From the NCBI GenBank assembly GCA_944470555.2, contig OX104132.1:2675755-2739754 (forward strand): a DNA stretch of 64,000 bases, given 5' to 3'. Origin of the DNA: Heterobilharzia americana. Lineage: Eukaryota; Platyhelminthes; Trematoda; Strigeidida; Schistosomatidae. Position 1 is the first letter of the stretch; the number at the start of each line of letters is the position of its first letter. Below are positions 11,415 to 22,968 of this stretch, piece after piece. The position numbers were made by a program, and so were the translations under genes. The notes under the pieces are model-generated. The model made no database searches and was not told the origin of the DNA. It worked only from the letters and a program-made list of their open reading frames with translations.

Positions 11415-12005
11415 TATCATCATCATTATCATTATCAACATAGGACCATGCATTACTGCGTAACGGTCCAACTTGCCACACCTCATATCAGCACATCAAG
11501 TAAAAAGGTAGTGAGGTGAAGGATGAAGATAAGTGAATGCAGTCAAAAGAAATATAAAGTACGAGAAGAAAGGAAAGAGGAGTGACAAAATGGTGAGATT
11601 CGGTATGGCGTTGTTAAGATGAGGATAATGTGTGTATACATCCGCGCCACTGACATCCACTCTGAGCCATATCACCTAGGATCTCCAACCACTGGTTCCT
11701 CTTGTCCCGCTGACCCCCACCATCTAGTGTGCATCGTCCTACATGGCTTAAACCAACAGTCGGAGACTTCATACATTGGTGCCATGTTTTAGTCTGGCCA
11801 CCTCGGGCCTTTTTCCAGCCTGGACCCACCTCAGCCAACATTGTGTGAGGAGGCAATCGGTGACTAGGCATACGTAGTACGTGTCCCAACCATCTCAATC
11901 GATGACGGTTCATAACCTCGTCGTCAACTGATTTATCTCTACTCCCTCGCTAAAACTCTATACCTGACTTGTGCATTACTCATATGGTGTGGTGACACCA
12001 CGGAA
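11415..12005 (-). mobile_element. RTE-type LINE 3' end (group 2)
   Basis: The minus strand retains MNRHRLRWLGHVLRMPSHRL, GWKKARGGQTKTWHQCM and LEILGDMAQSGCQWRG, the usual C-terminus of these RTE proteins. An ATC/ATT repeat tail lies near 11417-11440. The upstream EVRYRVL region is at 11930-12000. Confidence 0.85.
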
Positions 12006-12054
12006 TACGGCATATTGTTGTACTACAGTCATCTGTATGTTGGTAGCAAACTGG

Positions 12055-12175
12055 TGGAGTCATGGGTGTGCACTGTTGAAGGGGTCCTACTAGGACAAAA
12101 TAGATCTTCAGCCCTTCCAGGTTTCCAGTGTTCCTTCAACTGATGTCAATACATGATGAAACAACTGCTGCACAA
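12055..12175 (+). mobile_element. tRNA-derived SINE, 3' part
   Basis: GGAGTCATGGGTGTGCACTG core with TCCTACTAGGACAAAATAG, and a TCAACTGATGTCAATACATG tail. Confidence 0.65.
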
Positions 12176-12349
12176 TCAGTTAGTCAGATGAAAATAAGGC
12201 CAAGACAATGTAAAATGCCAATCAGAATCACTACTGTATGAATTGTTTTAGTATCACTGATTGACTGACCGCGGTTAGTTAACACATGACTGTTGTCTAT
12301 AATGCAATCACATTTTATCTAGTTACCTGAATAAACTGACTCCATCCCG

Positions 12350-12600
12350 CAGATAGCACAGTGGACCGCCGGACTCGAACCAGCGACTACTGAGTTTTCA
12401 GGCCGGTGATCTATCAACTCAGCTACAAGGTTTGACTGATGACCAGATTATTATTTTACTTCAATCATCAACGGTTGTTTTCTTCGAATATCATGTGAAC
12501 TCGTGAAGTGTTAACTACTACCACTTGATCGTACTCATACTAAACTGTATAATCGAGAGTTCAACTGCTGACCAAAATTTTTATTTCACTTTCAATCATC
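12350..12600 (-). mobile_element. tRNA-like SINE (A-box and B-box)
   Basis: On the minus strand GTAGCTGAGTTGATAGATCA resembles a tRNA A-box and GGTTCGAGTCC is a perfect B-box (12372-12382). A family body follows in low-coordinate direction and a related body in 12440-12600 (AATCATCA..TTATTTTACTTC). The cloverleaf is not complete, so this is a SINE and not a tRNA gene. Confidence 0.6.
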
Positions 12601-12869
12601 ACCCAGTATCAATAAGCAGTCTGCCAAATCACGGCTGCTATCTTACATAATCAAACTGATAATCATAAAAAAGTGTCGATCAACCATTCAATCAATATTA
12701 ACAAGCAGTACTGTGAGCGTAACGATCGAAGGTGCCATACTATAATATCAGCAAAAACAAACTAGCCACAAGATGAAAGATAAAGAAAAGAAAAAGAGAA
12801 GAAGCAGTGAAGATAGGAGGAAGAGAGAGAGGAATGAGAAAATACTGAATTCAGTTAAGCAAATAACAT

Positions 12870-13345
12870 GAAGTGAAAGTGTGAATACATCTGCGCCGCT
12901 GACATTGGTTCTCATAACTTAAAGTTTCCAACCACTGTTTTCTCTTGTACCGCAGATCCAATCCGGCTAGTCTGAATCACTCTACATAGCTGAAACCAAT
13001 AGTCATGAATTGATGCCAGGTTTCAATCTGGTCGCCTTGAGCCCTCTTCCAGCCTGAACGTAATTCGGTCATCATTGGGTGACTAGGCAGATGGCAGATA
13101 CGCATACGTAATACATATTTCAGCCATCTCAGTCGATGAAGGTTCACAACCTGACTTTCGCGTTACTCATATGGTGACACCATAAAACACGGCCTATGCA
13201 ACGAAGTCAACAATGGTCAAACACCTGAAGCCTTCACATGTCTTCTACCTTTGATGGGGATGTTTCACAGTCATACAGCAGAACAGAGTCGACTGTAGGA
13301 CAGTGTTACTCGACCCTTAATAAATAGACAATCAAAATACCACGG
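12870..13345 (-). mobile_element. RTE-type LINE 3' end (group 2)
   Basis: Same block order as 11415-12005: decayed WLETLSYENQCQRRRC-like tail, GTCGCCTTGAGCCCTCTTCC block, then QVFDHC..SLHRP and SIKGRV-like text to about 13340. Degenerate in all frames. Confidence 0.7.
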
Positions 13346-14064
13346 CAGCACCATAGACAGTGAACTAAATCAAAACACTATGGCACTAGAACTAGAAACT
13401 TAAGTTCCATGAACTAGTTAAAGGAAAAGGTGAAGATAATTGAAAAATATTGTCTCATAGAGGATGAATCCACTAAAATATTTATCATGGAAATGATTGC
13501 TATGAAACACTTTCAACTGGATTTGACTATACATACAGAAAACCGACTTAGGTCAATTCCACCTTCATAGCAACTCTGTTGTTCAACCTTGTTTCATTTT
13601 AATTGAGTAAACTCTTTGAATAAGAGTTTATGCCAATCTTGTAAATGTCAAATACGATAAAAGGTGACTGTAATAGAAATCAATATTTTAAATCATCAAT
13701 CAACCACAAAGGTAAAAGTCATTGGATTTCAATTTTTATTTTATGTCAAACTGTGTAGTCAAGAAAAAGCTTATTGGGTAATTTCATCCTACAGTTGACT
13801 AATCAAAATAAATTATTCAACTTTTGACCTTGAGATTTTATATGCTCATAACATGGTGAAGTAAAAGGTTATGCGTAGAAGAATAATCGCTATTCGAATT
13901 CATTCTGTGTCTTATTGCGTAAGCATCATTCACATTATGTCACTTTGTTCGAGTGATAATTGTAATTTTCAACTGAAGAAACTTCATGAAATCAAGTGAT
14001 ATTTATTTTGCAAGTCTAGTTCATTTTGCTTCGTTTAAACTCCTCATTTTGTCAATCCCTACAC
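13346..14064. other. Unassigned intronic stretch
   Basis: AT-rich, no repeat family or coding signature recognised. A 68-codon frame at 13986-14192 runs into the next LINE and is not considered a gene. Confidence 0.5.
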
Positions 14065-14745
14065 CTTGTATATTATTACTATTAGTCCTAATGGAACATA
14101 GGGCTTCAGTAGTACGTCTACAGTGCACTCTCTTCTCGGCTCCCCACAAGCTCTCATTTCTTCCTCGCACAATCTCCTCAATGTCACCCTAACCTAGGAC
14201 GCCCAACTCGTCGCTTCCCATCGAGGTTCCACTCGAGCACCTGGCCTGGCACGTGATGTCCCCAGTCAGCCTTCTCAGTGCATGGCTCAATCCATCTTCA
14301 CTTCCTTCCACTGCATATTTGTTCAGCGATAGGTTCTTGTTTCGTTGGTTCGTTGCCAGCCAGCCAGCCAGCTAGAGTTCCTTGTTGCTTATTCTTATTA
14401 TTCTGGCCATCTCAGCTTCACTAACGAGCCAGCGTAGGCAGTTGTTGATGAATGTCTGTAGTTTGTTGGAAATCCCTTTCATAACGCACCAAGTCTCTGA
14501 GCCATACAAAAGCACTGACTTGACTGGTATTGACGTTGAAAATCCGGATCTTGTTCCACATACTGAGTACAGAAGATCTCCACACTGATTTCAGGCTAAT
14601 GAACTCCTGTCTTGCTTTTTCAATCCTGCCTGGCTTTGAAGTCCTCGTCTGTAGTTGAAACAGTACTGCCTAGATAGGTGAAAGAGGCTACTTCCTTTAA
14701 GTTCCTCCCATTGATGATGATTGGAGTTTGTACACCTTGTATATG
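14065..14745 (-). mobile_element. SR2-like RTE LINE 3' part
   Basis: The minus strand encodes remnants of the C-terminal region and ends at the GGAACATAGGG tail. The segment 14088-14490 is a close inverted copy of 22310-22713 with no net length change, including a run of repeated CCAG units. Confidence 0.85.
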
Positions 14746-14869
14746 GTAACATACATTTTCTTTGAATGTTTGAATATCACTAGATAGCAGTCTATGTTAG
14801 ATCAGATGAAAAAAAATATAAAAATCCATTCAGCCACCTTGTGAACATTCTTGTAGTAGGCAGGCTATC

Positions 14870-15030
14870 AGCAACACACACACACACACCTATTATACGA
14901 GGACTAATGATGCTAATATCTGGTTGCCTAAACTTCAATAGGTGGCGCGGGACTCGAACAAGAGATCGAATCATTGAAAGTTATCTCTATAAACCAGTGA
15001 GCCACAATTCCATATCGTATCTGTGAAAAA
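14870..15030 (-). mobile_element. tRNA-like SINE with CA tract
   Basis: The minus strand contains GTGGCTCACTGGTTTATAGA (A-box-like) and a decayed B-box in GATCTCTTGTTCGAGTCCCG. A (CA)n run is at 14876-14888. Related copies lie near 27500, 37400, 39580 and 41050. Confidence 0.6.
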
Positions 15031-15274
15031 AAGTTGAAAATAGGCAGAGAAAGAGAATATCTTCGACGAACATCATTCGACTTGTGGAGACAAACCAAGA
15101 GCTCACTGTAAACTTTGATGGTGTCACCAATGTTTGAGTATGCAAGCATGTCTTTCAGCATGAGATAATGATATAAGGATGAAGAGAACAGAATCCAGCC
15201 TAGAAACCAAGAAACACAATAGATATCGATAAGCGTGTCTTTGTTCTAAGATCTAGTCCATAGGAAATGTCAAT

Positions 15275-15540
15275 AATAAATACTGCCTAGCAGTGGAATT
15301 CAGTTTGATGCACGTTTCGTCTTGTTTGGGGCTCGTCAGCTGGATGTGTCATCCTTCCAGTAAGTGATGTTCTTCCCGCCGGGATTCGAACTCGGGACGC
15401 CTAAGTGTAATCCACTAGACCACTGAGTCAGGATAGCCAATTCTAGAGCGACAGGTATAGTTTCATTGTTTTTTCTTGTATCATACAGGTTGACTTGGAA
15501 CGACGGTGTCCCGAAGGATATTACCTTTAACATCGTAGAC
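15275..15540 (-). mobile_element. SINE of a second family
   Basis: Block GCAGTGGAATTCAGT..GATGC, CGTTTCGTCTTGTTTGGGGC, TCGTCAGCTGGATGTG and GGGATTCGAACTCGGGACGC. On the minus strand the last block is a B-box (GTTCGAATCCC) and TCTAGTGGATTACAC-like text an A-box remnant. Same family at 28935 and 29180. Confidence 0.65.
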
Positions 15541-15599
15541 TAGATGAAAGCTTGGAAATGACGCCTATTTCACTCTGTATCACACAATTCAATTTAATT

Positions 15600-15720
15600 T
15601 GGAGGTTTGTGGGTATTTACTGATATTTTTCGTCCCAGTACGGGACTCTTCAGCAGTGCGCATCAATGACATCGCTAGGACTTTTAGGTTCCGTGGCCTT
15701 CATGTTACCAATGAGTCACT
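15600..15720 (-). mobile_element. tRNA-derived SINE, 3' part, inverted
   Basis: The reverse complement of the common core: TTTCGTCCCAGTACGGGACT followed by CTTCAGCAGTGCGCATCAAT. Confidence 0.65.
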
Positions 15721-15814
15721 GAGTCATCATCGATGGGGCAAACTGGTGGCCGTGAGGACAAATACTGAACGATAACACTGGGCACCAATCGCACTATATT
15801 GTGAACTAACGTAA

Positions 15815-15985
15815 GTTGGAAATATAATCTATTGGATTCCGAAACACTGGCTATCTCAGTGGTAACGTGCTGGCCATGGCATGTGAAGGTCCTGGGTGTG
15901 CATTGCTTAGGAGTCCCGTAACAGAAGGAAACGGCCAACTAGTGCTTCCAGGTTTTCAATAGTCCTCCACATGACTCCAAGTGAC
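15815..15985 (+). mobile_element. tRNA-derived SINE
   Basis: ATTGGATTCCGAAACACTGG, GGTAACGTGCTGGCCATGGC, GGTCCTGGGTGTGCATTGCT and GGAGTCCCGTAACAG..GAAACGGCC blocks. The B-box portion appears deleted. Confidence 0.65.
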
Positions 15986-16300
15986 ATCGCTCAGAATCGA
16001 TTTAAGTGGCACAGTTATCATTTTCATCCAAAGTGGTATGTTTCGTGTTCGTCCTTCCTCTCTCCCTTACAAACTGCTGAAGATGCCTATATTCCTCAAC
16101 TATCAACCGTTAAGTATTTTCATTTCTTCTCACGACTTCACATCATAACAGTAAGTTTCTCCTGCTCTTAACAGATTCCTCTTTATCTCAGTGCTTTGTA
16201 GCTTGATGCGTTCATACAACGTGAGGCAAATTAGACCGCAATGCAGTGTTAACGCCTGATAATATCATGCGATTGACGATGATGAATGTAAGGCAATTAA
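15975..16300 (+). mobile_element. RTE-type LINE tail (group 2)
   Basis: Contains ATCGCTCAGAATCGATTTAA..GTGGC and the GATGCGTTCATACAACGTGAGGC..TTAGACCGCAATGC block, ending in GATGATGAA; compare 1670-1816 and 36770-36990. Confidence 0.6.
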
Positions 16301-16303
16301 CGG

Positions 16304-16353
16304 TGTATTATTCTTACTATTTGTCCCTAGAGTTCCTTGTGGAACATAGGGCA
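16304..16353 (-). mobile_element. SR2-like RTE terminal scrap
   Basis: TATTTGTCCCTAGAGTTCC and GTGGAACATAGGGC, about 50 bp of the SR2-like 3' end, cut off exactly where the inverted-repeat arm begins. Confidence 0.6.
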
Positions 16354-18087
16354 TCATGTGTATATACCAGGTTGGTTGAAATACCAACTAACTGTGTCAT
16401 CTGTTACCACAGTTAGTTTTGTTAACGATAATTCACTGGAAGCAATTCACTTCATATCATCCCCTTTTTGTCAAGACCTTATGATAATCGCCAACCTCTC
16501 TCATACATTGACAATGCAGAGAGAACTGTACGAATAATCCTTCAATAGATTCACACTTCCAAGATGATAATCACTTCAGTTTGAACAATGTTTCGGTATA
16601 ATAGGCAATTCTCAGCAAAAATATACACCTTTACAGCATTTCGAATAATGTTAATTATTGGATCATTCTATTCCTCGTACAATATGTGTGCAGGGTAAGG
16701 CAATGCACAGTTGATTTCTTGTATTCAGTTGTACGATGGTACAGACTGGTGTTATTTCTTCTTTTCCTCCCATGAGGAGGTAATAAATACAAGGGGAGAA
16801 CTAGGGAATAAAGGGAATGCTCAGTATCATATACCTGACTGACTAGAATTTCAATGTCTGTCAACTATCGTGTTGTTTGTTGATCAGTTGGACCAGAGGC
16901 ACAACACTCACTTTACTGACAGATTTATAAACCCTCTATCTACTTTACAACAAAATATAACAGGAGTCGTGAAAAATAAACATCTCACACAAGTTTTGGG
17001 TTACAGATGAGGCTAAAATCAACCGTGGGACGTTGAGAAGAGATCAGACCACTGGTTATTTTCAGATAAGAAACCATTCAATTGAGAGTAATATAAGTAA
17101 GTGAGAAATAATTGGGAGACAAACTGTCAAGTCATCAGCATACCTCTAATCAAAATTACTTTCAACAGAATAAGGTGAGTCATGAAAGAAGAATGACACG
17201 AGAAGTAGAACAAGTACTACTCCTTGAAACCCACCGACTTCATCAAACAATGATGTGAAATGATTCCCTTTATCGACAGTATACTGTTCACTTTCAGCCA
17301 GTTTGAAACCTATGCCTCAGTATGAACAATGACAAGGTTATTTAACCAAGAGTCGTCTAGGAACAGGATTAAAGGCAGATGTCTTATCTAACCAAGGCCG
17401 AAGTGAACATACTTTATCACCTTTGTTGAAACTAGAAATAGTATTCTGATAATACAAGACAGTGGCATCATTTAAAGTACTATCAAACAAGTGTTCAGAG
17501 AGTAAACGTCAATTGATGGCATGTTTCTCTTTCTCTCTCTCTCTCTCTTTGGCAACCGAAATGTGTTGCTTTGTTGAACACTGTAATCAGTAAGCGTGAA
17601 TAATGTCTGTAAGTGTGCTTTGTGCTTTGGACCATTAAAGTGCACTCTTGTACTCTTGTAAGATTGGTAGAAGCATGTTTCCTCGCTCATCCTCGAACTA
17701 GCTGAAAAGTCAATGTATCTGGATATTTGATTGATTGGTGGAAGTCCCAACCGAATTTCGAAAACCACAGTTGCATCTGTCAATCTGGGCCACCTTTAAT
17801 CCCTCGTGACGTTAATCTGACTGTAAAACTTCGGGGTTTACAACACTTCGATGCGAGTGGTTCTGCCCTACGCATCTGAAATATGACCTCTCCGATCTGA
17901 GGATATGCGACGACTCTGTGTGTTTGATCATCATTGTCTCCGTAGAATAGTTCGTATCTAGTGGCAACATGATGTAAATAATAATTCTGAGGTACGATAG
18001 CGTATGTTTGGGTATGATGTAGATGGTTATTCAATAAGTGAAGTCATCTGGAAACACCGGATTCGATGGATGACTTGGACGTGTGTT
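16354..18087. repeat. 1.73-kb inverted repeat, left arm
   Basis: The reverse complement of 24338-26071. Paired positions always sum to 42425, so there is no net indel over 1,734 bp; only a handful of substitutions are seen by eye. The arm holds decayed RTE text on the plus strand near its right end (RRLCVFDHHCLRR at about 17910-17950 and SEVIWKHRIRW at 18040-18070), with a stretch 16354-17880 of unknown family. A perfect 11-bp hairpin stem (AACTAACTGTG and CACAGTTAGTT) lies near 16382-16415. Confidence 0.95.
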
Positions 18088-18354
18088 ACACATATCCTCC
18101 CGAGTGCAAATTACTCTTGTATAAATTGGCAAAAGTTTGTGTTCCCTTTCCGCTCACCCTCAGTGGTAAGCTTTTTCCACCTACTTGATAAGTTTATATT
18201 TCTGGGTAATTGTGTGTGTATGTATGTGTCCTGTTGGAGGTATGAATAGTGACATTTTCAACCGTATTTCAAAAACCACAGTGATATATATCATCAATTT
18301 GGATCACTATATTTGAAAGAAAAAACTTATCAATATCATTATACATTATCTTAC

Positions 18355-18501
18355 TTTAAAATTTAATCCATCACAGATAAATTTATCAGGTTTCGATTGG
18401 GATTTTTTAGGATCTCTCGAATAGTATGCAAATTTTACATCACGAAATTCAACAGATGAATTTGAATGGTCTATATATACATTTGGTGCATTCGGAGAAG
18501 A
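18355..18501 (-). CDS. ABCB7: ABCB7 exon: start of the nucleotide-binding domain
   Basis: Forty-nine codons, about residues 451-499. It reads SSPNAPNVYIDHSNSSVEF and then RDVKFAYY before a polar stretch rich in Lys and Ser (about 478-491) and ends CDGLNFK. The pattern (variable linker, then FxDVxFxY, then an LxxLxFxV strand) is the first beta-sheet of the NBD including the A-loop Tyr region. Human ABCB7 has a shorter YIEGQKVL turn, so the polar stretch looks like a lineage insertion of roughly a dozen residues. The acceptor CATTAG and donor GTAAGA are both phase 0. The exon lies between the arms of a 1.73-kb inverted repeat. Confidence 0.92.
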
Positions 18502-18624
18502 CTAATGACAAGGTGAATGAAAACAAAAAAATAAATTGAAAAATGTTTTGTGAGCAATTGAGTAACTTAATAGTAACATTAATATTAGGCGCGCTAAGTT
18601 AAACGTTCACATAAGATATAATCT

Positions 18625-18628
<4 letters not shown>

Positions 18629-18719
<91 letters not shown>
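18629..18719. repeat. (CT)n followed by (TA)n microsatellite
   Basis: About 34 bp of CT then about 57 bp of AT/TA, roughly 130 bp on the acceptor side of the ABCB7 exon at 18355-18501. Confidence 0.96.
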
Positions 18720-18721
<2 letters not shown>

Positions 18722-19559
18722 CTCTAGATGTACATTACCAACCGTTACATCAGGTGTCATATTCAGAAAAGTACCTAACTATCTCCTCTCTAACTATACT
18801 CTTGGTGTTTTCGAAGTTCAATCAAGTACATTCAAGCATAACCGTTAACTATTTTCATCGACCAATAAGCTGAAGACATAGACGAACCCATATCAACGAG
18901 TGATCGAAGTTCACACAGGTAAAGGAACAACAATCCTCCACCGATTATTATTTGTCCCTTTTATGCCTACTGGAAAATAGGGTTTCAGTAGCACATAGCC
19001 ATTTCACTCTGTTCTCTGCAGTCCTTTCAATCTGGCTCCACCACTGACCACAAGCTTTCATTTCTTCCGCACATGATATCTTCCATGTCACTCTCGGACG
19101 CCCAACTCGTCGTTTACCTTTTGCATTCCACTGGCGCTTAGTGTTTCCGAATGGTTTTTTCAGTGCTTCTTGTTGTTAATTGGATATCTTGATAACCTCT
19201 GTCTTCTCCACATTCACTTGAAGTCCCAACTTCGCTACCCTGCCTCTTCCGTCAACTTGTTACTTTTCGCCTGTACATCTTCCAGTTTGTGCGATATTAG
19301 ACATAAATCATCATCGGGGCGAAATCCAAATCATCTAGACTCTTTTCATCGGTAAAGCAGCGTATGACCATCTCGCTCTTGCATCATCCAGTCGACTACA
19401 ATCAGGAAGATCATTGGTGATAGTAGACAGCAACCTCGTCTTATTCTACCCTGTCTTCACTTCAAAGGCATAACTCAGCTTTCCACTCTCAATCACTTGG
19501 CATGTAGCGTCTTCACAAAGCTGTTGAATGAGATTGATAAAGGTTTGTAGCACTCCGCA

Positions 19560-20470
19560 GTGTTGAAGCTGCTGCCTGTCAAATTACTTCTCGGTCGACG
19601 CTGTCGAACGCCTTTTCAAAGTCAACGAAGTTGAGGTAGAGAGTTGACTGCTATTCTATACTACGTTCTATGATGATGTGTAGCGTGGCGTTGCAATTTA
19701 ATCGCCACATGATTTGTTCTTCCTGAATCCAGCCAGCCTGTTCCAGTCATATTTTCGAATCCATTGCATCCTTTAGTCTCACCAGGATGATGCGGCATAA
19801 TATTTTGCTTTGGGTGGACAGGAGCATGATTCCTCGTCAGTTCTTGCAAAGGCTAAGGTCTCCCTTTTTTGGGAGTTTGACAAGTAAGCCCTTCTTCCAA
19901 TCGAAAGGTACCTTTCCTTCCTTCCGGACCTTCTGCAATAGTGGTGTGAGCATGTTCGCTGTTATCTCTGCATCTGTTTTCAGTGCTTCTGGATGAATTC
20001 CATCTGGTCTTGATGCTTTTTCGGATTTCAGCAGTTTTATAGCATTCAGGACTTCTGCTTTTGTCGGAGGGCCTGTGTTCACTGGTAGTACTGCCGTCGC
20101 CGGTGGTGTATATCTGAACGCGTTGCAGGTGGTGGTCGATTCAAGAGTTTTTTGAAGTGGTTGGCCCATTGTTTCCTTTGTTTCTCCTTTTTAGTAAGAA
20201 AGTTTCCTTCAAAATCTTTCATTGGTTTCGTCTGTATTGATCTCTTCCCGGATGGTAACCTGGTTATTTGATACAGTGTTGTCAGGTCTGTTTCTCGTAC
20301 CTGCAGCCTGTTCTGCTTCACTTGCCAGTGTGTCGTAGAAGTGTCTTTGTTTTTCCGTGCACTCTTCTTCACTTCTTTGTCCAGTGTTTTATACGTTGTG
20401 CTCAGTTCTTCCATTCGTTGTGTATCCTTGCACTGGTTTATCTTCTGCTTCATCACCTTCCTCTCCATCC
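19560..20470 (-). pseudogene. RTE linker and reverse transcriptase (broken)
   Basis: KKEKQRKQWANHFKKLLNRP marks the linker. TKAEVLNAIKLLKSEKASRP and DGIHPEALKTD begin the RT (usual SGKAPGPDGIP). DWKKGLLVKLPKKGDLSLCKN is RT motif 1-2 (WKKG.IV.LPKKGDLS). After a frameshift FVDFEKAFDSVDRE (motif A) lies at about 19570-19625. The catalytic YADD block is not seen intact. Confidence 0.85.
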
Positions 20471-20842
20471 TCTATCGGCTTTCATGTGTCCGTCGATATC
20501 CATTACTTGTCCGGTTTTTTCTTCCCCCCTAATACGGTTATGCAGGTTTCTTTCCACATATCTTTCAAAGAGTTCCAGTGTTGATCCACACAGGTTTCTT
20601 CAAGGATGTTGCTCGATATCTCCTATTTTGTCCTAATGACTGACGTGAAGATGTTCATTGTAGTTTCGTCCTTCAGTTCACTTTCTGTTCTAGGTGTTCA
20701 ACTTGATCTGTCGCCTATCACCGAATTCTGTGAAGGCTTTCAACTTGATTTGAAGGTTCCTTGCACTAAATAGTGAGTAGTCCGAACCTACATCTGCTCC
20801 TCTTCTTGACCTTGTGTCCAGTAGGCTGCGTCTCCACTTTCT

Positions 20843-21322
20843 TCAGATTGAGATAAAGTCGATCTGATTTTTAGTGTGTCCATCTGGTGAAATCCATGCC
20901 GCTTTGTGGATATCCTTGTGCTTGAACACACCGCCTCCAATTACGAAATCGTTGAATGCACAGAATTCTGCAAACAATTCTCCATTCTCGTTCACTCCAC
21001 CGAGAGCTTCTCGACCCATGGTTAGTTCTCTTCCTGTGTTGTCTGCTCCCAGTTTGACATTCATGTTGCCCATTACAATTTTGATGTCACTAACTGAGGT
21101 CTTGTCCAGTGTTGATTGCAATTGTCTGTAGATTTCCTCCTTCTTCTCTTCATCTACATTATTTGTAGGTGCACAGCGTAGCATTATATGGTTGTGACTT
21201 TCCTTCCTTCCTTTTGAGTTAAACCTTGCTGTCATGATCCCGCAGGAGGAGATTGGTTCCCACTGCATGGGGGACTTCGATGCTCTTGGAAACATCATGA
21301 TAGCCACTCGTCTGCATGACAA
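20843..21322 (-). pseudogene. RTE APE-type endonuclease domain
   Basis: Open for 159 codons. IKIVMGNMNVKLGADNTGRE is the catalytic GDxN box, with GNMN in place of GDFN, so the Asp is lost. Later GVNENGELFAEFCAFNDFVI and HKDIHKAAWISPDGHTKNQI carry the C-terminal half with NQIDFISI (usual QIDHI, with the catalytic His absent). It would be inactive. Confidence 0.88.
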
Positions 21323-21745
21323 CAGTGGAGTAGATTATTGATTCTCCAGTTGACAGTTTGGAGAGTCCACTTCCATTCCATCAGCTTTCACAGATTCCAA
21401 GCACTTTCATGCCATACCCTCTCATCTCTTTTTTTCAATTTGGGCAGCCTTGTTAGTTTCATACATGGTGTGGACATTCCATGTCCCCATGTTTAATTTC
21501 TGTTTCATCGAGGGAGAGAAGACACATCGGCCAATTGGCTTCCCGAAGGCTTTCACCAACCGGCGTCATTTCGTCTCTCCAATTTCAGAGAGGAATAAGT
21601 TTATTTTTATTTTATATTTTCTTCGTGTTTTGAAGTTTATTTAGCGAATGGATTGGTTTTACGGCGTAGGGTTGCTAGCCCTATGTTCAACCTTCTCTCT
21701 TTATCCGGGTTTAGGACCGGCTAGTAACTAGTGAACTAGTTAACC

Positions 21746-22215
21746 AGGTGAGGTTCTCCAACGATGGCTTATACCAATATATATGCAGATGTCATGTGAA
21801 ACAGTATTTGTTTGTATGCTTAGTCAGTCCTAACCGGAAACAAGTGATTGTCAGGACAAAACTGCAACAGACGATTATCGCTACCAGTTCGTTGGTATGG
21901 GATTCCGTAGACGCTTCCAAGATGTCTTTCCGTCGAGCTTACCTTTACTACTTAATTATTGAAATCGCTTACCAATATAACTGTATATAAACCCTATGCT
22001 TTACGTAGCATCATCCGAACTGCAGTCGGTTAACACGTGGGCGGAGATTACGAATAGGCATAGGTTGGTCTCAGGATCTCTCCTAGATTTTATAGATCCA
22101 TTCACTCGGACAGTATATAGACGGCTATTGATTGGTATCGAGTCAAAGAGTACGCTTAGTGCTTTACAAATTAGAATTTCAGGAATCCCCTCTGGAAGTG
22201 AGTAACCAATGAGTA
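21746..22215. other. Unassigned intronic stretch
   Basis: No family recognised. Short open frames here (80 and 69 codons) show no homology or splice support. Confidence 0.45.
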
Positions 22216-22310
22216 CTAGACTTTCATCAAATCACGTCATCTATAGTCTCATCATGATTGTGAAACTTCATCAACTCAGACAGCTAGGATATGTGTTACA
22301 TATGCCTAGT
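22216..22310 (+). mobile_element. RTE-type LINE scrap (group 2)
   Basis: KLHQLRQLGYVLHMPSH in the plus strand is a decayed HRLRWLGHVLRMPSH box, joined directly to an SR2-like tail. Confidence 0.6.
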
Positions 22311-22735
22311 CACGTTACGAAAGGCAATTTCAACAAACTACAGACATTCATCAACAACTGCCTACGCTCACTTCTTACTGAAAATGAGATGGCCAGAATA
22401 ATAAGGATAAGCAACAAGGAACTCTGACTGGCTGGCTGGCTGGCAACGAACCAACGAAACAAGAACCTATCGCTGAACAAATATGCAGTGGAAGGAAGTG
22501 AAGATGGATTGAGCCATGCACTGAGAAGGCTGACTGGGGACATCACGTGCCAGGCCAGGTGCTCGAGTGGAACCTCGATGGGAAGCGACGAGTTGGGCGT
22601 CCTAGGTTAGGGTGACATGGAGGAGATTGTGCGAGGAAGAAATGAGAGCTTGTGAGGAGTCGAGAAGAGAGTGCACTGTAGACGTACTAGTGAATCCCTA
22701 TGTTCCATTAGGAACCCACGGGACAAATAAATAAA
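22310..22735 (+). mobile_element. SR2-like RTE LINE 3' end
   Basis: NKLQTFINNCLRSLL, NEMARIIRISNKEL and SHALRRLTGDITCQA on the plus strand, then the CCATTAGGAACCCACGGGAC tail and AAATAAATAAAATTATAAAT. It is the inverted partner of 14088-14490. Confidence 0.85.
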
Positions 22736-22968
22736 ATTATAAATAATGCCTAGTCATGGCATGTCGCATTGTATAATATTACCTGAAACCGGTTGACGTT
22801 GGAAAGATATGAGAAGCGGTCTAATTAAAATATGGAACTAGTATATAAGGTCTTGAATGTTGGCTTTTGCTGTATAGAGAAGATGAAGACTAGCCGGTTG
22901 TAGTCCGCATAACCATCAAAATGAATAAATATTCTTAATATATATATATATATATGTAAATAACTTAC

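Larger units (their letters stand above)
18945..21745 (-). mobile_element. SR2-like RTE LINE, nearly full length
   Basis: Minus-strand order: a leading region at 21745-21500 (a GGTCCTAAACCCGGATAAAG block typical of these RTE elements, then an ATGGGGACATGGAATGTCCA start giving MGTWNVHTM), endonuclease (21330-20840), linker (20470-20080), RT (20170-19560), 3' end at 18945. RTE elements encode one protein with an APE-type endonuclease and RT. Compared with 6735-7360, about 400 bp is missing near 19150-19170. Stops and frameshifts break the frame, so it is not autonomous. Confidence 0.9.

Noticed and set aside
17472..18034. Pair of open frames (103 and 84 codons) repeated at 24391-24953
   Set aside because: Their repetition is explained by the inverted repeat. 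The 84-codon frame is antisense to decayed RTE C-terminal text, so conservation of the frames is no evidence for a gene.
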